DNA from: Bacteroidota bacterium
GTDB lineage: Bacteria > Bacteroidota > Bacteroidia > B-17B0 > Aurantibacillaceae
Length of the DNA: 10,460 nucleotides
Direction of reading: 5' to 3'
NCBI GenBank assembly: GCA_947474485.1
Contig: CANJJP010000023.1
Span: forward strand, 1-10,460
In this document: positions 7,461 through 10,460 of the stretch, in pieces
Position numbering within the stretch: the first letter of the stretch is position 1
How the letters are laid out: every line of letters begins with the position of its first letter
The notes under the pieces: model-generated
Told to the model about the DNA's origin: nothing
What the model saw: the letters and a program-made list of their open reading frames with translations, nothing else
Database searches by the model: none
Made by a program: the position numbers and the translations under genes

Positions 7461-7487
7461 CAAATATAAGAAAACTCCTAAAACAAA
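7461..7487 (-). promoter_or_regulatory. Promoter in front of the truncated DUF1801-like gene
   Basis: The minus strand has TTTG (7487-7484), then 15 bp, then a perfect TATATTTG (7468-7461). It lies about 50 bases upstream of the ATG at 7409 and just downstream of the tRNA terminator, so it starts a new transcript. Confidence 0.55.
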
Positions 7488-7509
7488 AAAAGTCTCGATA
7501 AATCGAGAC
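7484..7509 (-). terminator. Rho-independent terminator of tRNA-His
   Basis: On the minus strand GTCTCGAT and ATCGAGAC form a perfect 8-bp stem with a 2-base spacer (or 7 bp with a 4-base loop), followed by seven T. It begins 14 bases past the tRNA 3' end. Confidence 0.8.
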
Positions 7510-7523
7510 CTTTAAACTACTTG

Positions 7524-7598
7524 GGTAAGTAATCGGGTTCGAACCGACGACCCTCGGTACCACAAACCGATGCTCTAACCAGCTGAGCTATACCTACC
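7524..7598 (-). tRNA. tRNA-His (anticodon GTG)
   Basis: A full cloverleaf can be drawn on the minus strand. The acceptor stem is GTAGGTA/TACTTAC with one G-T pair. The D arm is GCTC/GAGC. The anticodon stem TCGGT/ACCGA holds the loop TTGTGGT, giving anticodon GTG. The variable loop is GGGTC, and the T arm GTCGG/CCGAT holds TTCGAAC. The extra 5' G (G-1) faces C73, the hallmark identity pair of histidine tRNAs, and supports the call independently. The 3' CCA is not encoded (the sequence continues CAAG), so it must be added enzymatically. Confidence 0.96.
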
Positions 7599-7611
7599 AT
7601 TTAATAGCCTG

Positions 7612-7638
7612 CAAATTTACATTATTTTTCTTTACAAA
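7612..7638 (-). promoter_or_regulatory. Promoter of tRNA-His
   Basis: The minus strand has TTTG (7638-7635), then 15 bp, then a perfect -7 element TAAATTTG (7619-7612). It ends 13 bases before the tRNA 5' end, which fits a short 5' leader for RNase P removal. Confidence 0.7.
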
Positions 7639-7679
7639 TTAAATTTCTTCAAAAAAATTTAATGCACATCCAAAATTTC

Positions 7680-8474
7680 CTAAAGTGCCATTTTTAAATC
7701 CTTGATCTTATCCTCCAAATCCTTTATGGCTCCAAGCAATTCCTGACGTGTATTGTTTACATCAGGCAACTCGCTACTAAAATAACTTACAAATTTCCAT
7801 ATCTCTTTTACTTGATTTATTTTTATTTCATAATCCTGATACAATGGATTTAAGGAATGTAACAACAAGGTTTTATCCTTTTTAATGTGATTAAATGCTA
7901 CTTTAAACACAATTCCATCGTCCGATGTAAGTATAATATAAGCTGCCCCATCTTTAATATCAATCCAGTTTTGCACAAATTCCCCAATTACATAAGACTT
8001 ATCTTTAATAGGATACATAGAGTCTCCATCAATTTGAAAAGTGCGGTATTTCCGATCTTTAGATAAGAATGGTAATTGAAAAGTAGGTAATTGTGATATA
8101 AAATCAGGGTCGCTGTAGCCGTTGGTGTAACCAGCAATTGCCTTAATTGGTACTAATTCAATATTCTCATTGTCGTTTTGATCAACAGTAGAAGAAAGTA
8201 CTCTCAGTTTAGAACCAGTAATAAAGGAATCAAACCCGTTTTCTAATTCTTCCAATTGTTTATCAGATAAACCAGAAAGATCTGTTTTAACTAAAGTATC
8301 TATATTTAAACCATAGTAAGTAGCAAACATAACCAAACCTTCAATAGTTGGTTCGGAGTGCTCATTTTCGTAAGCATTAATTTTGGTTCTCGAAATTTTC
8401 ATTTGCTCAGAAGCTTCGTCCTGAGTTAAACCTTTTCGTTTACGAAGTAACTTTAAGTTGCTGCTTAAAAACAT
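7680..8474 (-). CDS. LexA-like transcriptional regulator, XRE helix-turn-helix plus S24 peptidase
   Basis: A 264-residue DNA-binding regulator. Residues 5-60 form an XRE-type HTH (NLKLLRKRKGLTQDEASEQM, then ISRTKINAYENEHSEPTIEG). Residues about 108-232 form an S24/LexA-type domain. It contains FQIDGDSM with the probable catalytic Ser152, and GIVFKVAFNH with the probable general-base Lys191. Ala114-Gly115 in KAIAGYTNGY is a candidate self-cleavage bond. The S24 family (LexA, CI, UmuD) self-cleaves at Ala-Gly or Cys-Gly on RecA activation, which is known for relatives and only inferred here. The last ~22 residues are leucine- and charge-rich and could form a short coiled coil. The ATG at 8474 is preceded by AT-rich palindromes that may be its own operator. 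No phage genes are adjacent, so a stress or housekeeping regulator is more likely than a prophage repressor. Confidence 0.88.
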   Translation of the reverse strand: MFLSSNLKLLRKRKGLTQDEASEQMKISRTKINAYENEHSEPTIEGLVMFATYYGLNIDTLVKTDLSGLSDKQLEELENGFDSFITGSKLRVLSSTVDQNDNENIELVPIKAIAGYTNGYSDPDFISQLPTFQLPFLSKDRKYRTFQIDGDSMYPIKDKSYVIGEFVQNWIDIKDGAAYIILTSDDGIVFKVAFNHIKKDKTLLLHSLNPLYQDYEIKINQVKEIWKFVSYFSSELPDVNNTRQELLGAIKDLEDKIKDLKMAL

Positions 8475-8485
8475 CTTAGCTAAAT

Positions 8486-8511
8486 TTTAATTAAACATTT
8501 AAAATTTTAAA
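8486..8511. promoter_or_regulatory. Two AT-rich palindromes upstream of the S24 regulator (candidate operator)
   Basis: TTTAATTAAA (8486-8495) and TTTAAAATTTTAAA (8498-8511) are perfect palindromes just before the regulator's start codon. This position suits autoregulation by an HTH dimer. They contain no G or C, so chance occurrence is a real possibility. Confidence 0.3.
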
Positions 8512-8590
8512 GCGAGCCCGCTTTTACAAAAAACAAACCATGGCGTTGGAGTTTTTTATGTTTAACTATGCGGGCTCTTATGCTTTAAAA
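8505..8590. repeat. Long imperfect palindrome between the regulator and the GyrI-like gene
   Basis: Outer arms TTTTAAAGC (8505-8513) and GCTTTAAAA (8582-8590) flank GC-rich arms GAGCCCGC (8514-8521) and GCGGGCTC (8570-8577), with a TTAT bulge on one side. Inside, ACAAAAAAC (8526-8534) can pair with GTTTTTTATGT (8551-8561). The central 16 bases contain CCATGG. The outer arm includes the stop codon of the 8585-9040 gene, and T-rich sequence follows on the minus strand. It may therefore act as that gene's terminator or as a folded leader of the regulator. A MITE-like or dispersed palindromic repeat is the other reading. Confidence 0.65.
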
Positions 8591-9040
8591 TAATTCCATT
8601 TTCAATTGCTCTTCCCGAGGCAAAACCGGTAACATCAATATTAATTCTCTTTTACTCTTATAATATTCTAACTGCGGGCGACTTGGGTCAAAAATATACT
8701 TGTTCCCCATTTCACCAAACATTTCTTGTATCAAATGTGTATTCAATGTCCAATTAATTAATTTCCCTGTGATATACTTACCTCCTGGCAATTTATATGT
8801 TTGCAATCCTAAACTCATTGGATCATCATAAATTGATTGTTCGATACAAGCAGTATAATCAGGTGTATTATTACTTACATTTAAAGCACCTAAAAACTTG
8901 CGATTCTTTTTTGCATGTAGTTTATTTTCCAAACTCGAGAATGCAGATTGCACATCTTCCGGAAAACGATCTACCTTCATGCCCATAACTTGTATGGACT
9001 GAATTTGCTGGGCTCTGTATTGTGTTGCTTTAATTGTCAT
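8585..9040 (-). CDS. GyrI-like small-molecule-binding domain protein
   Basis: A 151-residue soluble protein without signal peptide or DNA-binding domain. The second half looks like the GyrI-like/AraC effector-binding fold: LQTYKLPGGKYITGKLINWT (about 79-98) corresponds to the 'P-x-G-x-Y' strand. FDPSRPQLEYYKSKRELILMLPV (about 116-138) is the family's closing 'R-P-x-x-E-x-Y ... L-P-V' strand, whose Glu usually contacts a cationic ligand. Such stand-alone domains bind small hydrophobic or cationic molecules; the ligand here is unknown. It has its own promoter with a leader of only about 10 bases. It is followed on the same strand by the S24 regulator after a 110-bp gap filled by a palindrome, so read-through is possible but not certain. 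Confidence 0.62.
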   Translation of the reverse strand: MTIKATQYRAQQIQSIQVMGMKVDRFPEDVQSAFSSLENKLHAKKNRKFLGALNVSNNTPDYTACIEQSIYDDPMSLGLQTYKLPGGKYITGKLINWTLNTHLIQEMFGEMGNKYIFDPSRPQLEYYKSKRELILMLPVLPREEQLKMELF

Positions 9041-9056
9041 TGTTATAATTACAGCA

Positions 9057-9087
9057 CAAAAATACTAAAGATTATTTAATAACCAAA
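9057..9087 (-). promoter_or_regulatory. Promoter of the GyrI-like gene
   Basis: The minus strand has TTTG (9087-9084), then 19 bp, then a perfect TATTTTTG (9064-9057). This is a textbook Bacteroidota promoter. It ends 16 bases before the ATG at 9040. Confidence 0.8.
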
Positions 9088-9124
9088 ATAAATATCAATT
9101 TTTAATCAAATTATTTTAAATTTT

Positions 9125-9151
9125 TTGCCCTTCTTTATTTTCCTAACTTTG
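9125..9151 (+). promoter_or_regulatory. Promoter of the small exported protein/deaminase cluster
   Basis: TTG (9125-9127), then 16 bp, then a perfect TAACTTTG (9144-9151). The ATG begins only 6 bases after this element, so the transcript should start at or within a few bases of the start codon. Confidence 0.75.
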
Positions 9152-9157
9152 CACAAT

Positions 9158-9529
9158 ATGAAAAAAGCTGCGTCAATACTACTATTTGTGCTATTTTTTG
9201 TGAGTTTTGAAACACAAGCTCAAAAATCTTGTACTGGAGTTATTAATTCTGTAAAAGGTAAAATTTTCACCATTACTTCTGAAGATGTAAAAGATATTCC
9301 TTCAAAAACAGACACATGCAGTGTTTCAAAAGATATTTCAGGCACAAAAAATCCATTTGGTATTATGGTGCAAAGTGGCTGGCTGGGCGTTGCAGATGCA
9401 ATGTTTGTAAGCCAAAAAGGAAATACGCTTACTTTTAAAATTACAAAGGAAACATCGAGCATAGTAATAAATGGCAAAAAAACCGTTCATTTTGTGAATG
9501 GCAAAAAAATGAAAATAGAGTGGAAATAG
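9158..9529 (+). CDS. Small exported protein of unknown function
   Basis: A 123-residue protein. Residues 1-21 are a signal peptide (MKKAASILLFVLFFVSFETQA, cleavage before QKSC), so the mature form of about 102 residues is exported. Cys25 follows the predicted cleavage site closely but no clear lipobox (L-x-x-C) precedes it, so it is probably not a lipoprotein. Cys25 and Cys54 could form a disulfide. The mature part looks beta-rich: GVINSVKGKIFTITSEDV and GNTLTFKITKETSSIVINGK alternate hydrophobic residues and turns. The ATG at 9158 is chosen over an upstream TTG at 9125, which is itself the promoter's -33 element. I do not recognise a family. It is the first gene of a tight cluster, 14 bp before the deaminase gene. 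Confidence 0.72.
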   Translation: MKKAASILLFVLFFVSFETQAQKSCTGVINSVKGKIFTITSEDVKDIPSKTDTCSVSKDISGTKNPFGIMVQSGWLGVADAMFVSQKGNTLTFKITKETSSIVINGKKTVHFVNGKKMKIEWK

Positions 9530-9543
9530 AGAAAGAGATTATT

Positions 9544-10011
9544 ATGAAAAAGAAACCATCGTTCGAAGATATTTATATGGATTTAGCTGAAAGCCTTGCG
9601 GTACGTTCGCATTGCGTTAAAGCACAAGTTGGAGCAGTATTAACAAAAGACACACGTATTATATCATTAGGGTACAACGGTCCGCCTGCAGGAACCCACA
9701 ATTGCGATGAAGTTTGGCCAGAGGAAGGTTGTCCTCGCGATAGCAAAGGAAGTTGTTCATTGGCTTTACATGCCGAGCAAAATGCAATTTTATATGCTTC
9801 AAAAAATGGAGTTACTATTGATGGTTCTACTTTGTTTGTAACCCTTTCGCCTTGTATTGCTTGTGCACGTGTCATTTATTCGGTTGGAATTAAAAAAGTA
9901 TTTTTTAAACGTTCGTATGCAAAGTTTAAAGGCATTCCGAACGATGAAGGTGTTGATTTTTTGAGAAAATTTGGTGTAGAAGTTGTTCAGTACCAAAAAG
10001 AAATTGCTTAA
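9544..10011 (+). CDS. dCMP deaminase family protein (zinc cytidine/deoxycytidylate deaminase fold)
   Basis: A 155-residue cytoplasmic enzyme expected to deaminate dCMP to dUMP, feeding dTMP synthesis. The zinc site is complete: LHAEQNA gives His76 and the proton-shuttling Glu78, and SPCIACA gives Cys104 and Cys107. GYNGPPAGTHNCDEVWPEEG (43-62) is the substrate-binding loop typical of the dCMP/ComE-type branch. Extra cysteines at 54, 63 and 71 lie in the insertion before HAE, where some dCMP deaminases hold a second, structural zinc. Length is normal. The open frame runs back to a GTG at 9520 overlapping the previous gene, but the ATG at 9544 starts the conserved domain and leaves a 14-bp gap. 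The following gene begins 4 bp after the stop, so the genes are probably co-transcribed. Confidence 0.93.
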   Translation: MKKKPSFEDIYMDLAESLAVRSHCVKAQVGAVLTKDTRIISLGYNGPPAGTHNCDEVWPEEGCPRDSKGSCSLALHAEQNAILYASKNGVTIDGSTLFVTLSPCIACARVIYSVGIKKVFFKRSYAKFKGIPNDEGVDFLRKFGVEVVQYQKEIA

Positions 10012-10015
10012 TAAA

Positions 10016-10318
10016 ATGAGAATCATAAAAATTATAAGCTTGATTTTGGGTATGTTGTTATTAAACAATATTACTGCAATGGCGCAAGAACAAAAAGGTA
10101 CAGGGGCAGGTGGAACAAATGCTAGAATGGCACGAACTATTGAACGCTCTAAAAGAAAAGCCGCTAAAAAAGAAGCGAAAGAGAAAAGAAAAGCTGAAAA
10201 AGCCAATGTAAAGGCAATAAAAAAACATCACAAACGCATACAAACTAAGGAAACGCGTAAGCGAATGAAAAAAAGCAAAAAAAAGGCAACTGGCAAAAAT
10301 AGAAAACAACATTTATAA
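10016..10318 (+). CDS. Polycationic small exported protein of unknown function
   Basis: A 100-residue protein. Residues 1-23 are a signal peptide (MRIIKIISLILGMLLLNNITAMA, cleavage before QEQKG). A short Gly-rich linker follows, and then an extremely basic tail: 30 of the 64 residues from 37 to 100 are Lys or Arg. The tail should be helical and coiled-coil-like at first (KRKAAKKEAKEKRKAEKA), ending in KKHHKRIQTKETRKRMKKSK. The latter resembles a recurrent C-terminal motif of small Bacteroidota secreted proteins, from memory. No enzyme domain is present. Binding to an acidic surface polymer, LPS or nucleic acid is only a guess. The ATG at 10016 is chosen over an upstream TTG inside the deaminase gene; it lies 4 bp after the deaminase stop, which suggests translational coupling. 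Confidence 0.75.
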   Translation: MRIIKIISLILGMLLLNNITAMAQEQKGTGAGGTNARMARTIERSKRKAAKKEAKEKRKAEKANVKAIKKHHKRIQTKETRKRMKKSKKKATGKNRKQHL

Positions 10319-10334
10319 GTTTTTTGGCATTTGC

Positions 10335-10363
10335 TTGATATTTAGTTTGATTTACTATATTTG
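10335..10363 (+). promoter_or_regulatory. Promoter of the THX gene
   Basis: TTG (10335-10337), then 18 bp, then a perfect TATATTTG (10356-10363). It ends 23 bases before the THX ATG. It lies only 17 bp after the stop of the upstream gene, with no terminator between them. Confidence 0.78.
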
Positions 10364-10386
10364 TATTCTTAAATCAAAAAATCATC

Positions 10387-10460
10387 ATGGGAAGAGGAGA
10401 TCAACGTTCGAAAAAAGGTAAAATTGCAGTGGGTTCATACGGTAAATTACGTCCACGCAA
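10387..10460 (+). CDS. 30S ribosomal protein THX (partial, 3' end outside window)
   Basis: The first 24 codons read MGRGDQRSKKGKIAVGSYGK followed by LRPR, and the window then ends in mid-codon. This matches the small, very basic THX family: 'M-G-x-G-D-x-x-x-x-x-G-K-I-x-x-G-S-Y-G-x-x-R-P-R'. Family members are only about 30-60 residues long, so most of the protein is visible. THX binds 16S rRNA in the head of the small subunit. It has its own promoter. Confidence 0.85.
   Translation, partial: MGRGDQRSKKGKIAVGSYGKLRPR

Noticed and set aside
7357..7563. 68-codon minus-strand frame running from inside the tRNA into the DUF1801-like remnant
   Set aside because: It starts within the tRNA-His gene and crosses its terminator in a different frame from the MNKEIQSYNN peptide. 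It is a chance frame.
7141..7598. Integrated island using the tRNA-His 3' end as attachment site
   Set aside because: The remnants do lie just beyond the tRNA 3' end, but I found no repeated copy of the tRNA end and no integrase gene.
8554..8570. GTTTAAC/GTTAAAC inside the palindrome as an integron attC core site
   Set aside because: A single core-like heptamer is present, but the matching partner core and L boxes at attC spacing are absent, and there is no integrase or cassette array nearby.
9573..10312. Minus-strand frames opposite the deaminase and the basic protein (Phe/Ser-rich)
   Set aside because: They are complements of the Lys-rich and deaminase coding strands, and both of those genes have strong independent support.

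Overview
The window looks like an AT-rich chromosomal segment of a member of the Bacteroidota (Flavobacteriia/Chitinophagia-like). Four things point that way. Several genes have the TAnnTTTG -7 promoter element with an upstream TTG/TTTG. Shine-Dalgarno sequences are nearly absent. There is a large TonB-dependent receptor with an N-terminal carboxypeptidase-regulatory-like domain. The last gene is the short Bacteroidota-type 30S ribosomal protein THX. Family assignments are made from motifs read by eye; no database search was run.

Layout. Positions 1-628 (minus): an ECF-type sigma factor followed 6 bp later by the first codons of an unidentified gene. Positions 735-3905 (minus): a two-gene operon of a fused alpha/beta 2-oxoacid dehydrogenase E1 and a small exported protein, ending in a strong hairpin terminator. 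Positions 3906-4140: a divergent intergenic region with promoters on both strands, an 8-bp inverted repeat and a tandem 11-bp repeat. Positions 4141-7038 (plus): a TonB-dependent outer-membrane receptor with no SusD partner, followed by a GC-rich terminator. Positions about 7100-7523: a gene-poor scar holding what look like a decayed transposase fragment and a truncated DUF1801-type gene that keeps its promoter. Positions 7524-7598 (minus): tRNA-His(GTG) with its own promoter and terminator. Positions 7680-9040 (minus): a LexA-like XRE/S24 regulator and a GyrI-like ligand-binding protein, separated by a long imperfect palindrome. Positions 9158-10318 (plus): a compact cluster of a small exported protein, a dCMP-deaminase-family enzyme and a very basic exported protein. 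From 10387 (plus): the start of THX under its own promoter.

Most of this is core metabolism and housekeeping. I see no complete phage, CRISPR array, toxin-antitoxin pair or defence island, and nothing I can defend as a complete undescribed system. The stretches most worth a second look are the palindrome at 8505-8590, the scar at 7141-7487, the tandem repeat in front of the receptor, and the polycationic exported protein next to the deaminase. For several genes the longest open frame begins at TTG or GTG. In each case I chose the internal ATG, because it starts a clean signal peptide or conserved domain, or sits at the expected distance from a promoter or the preceding stop.
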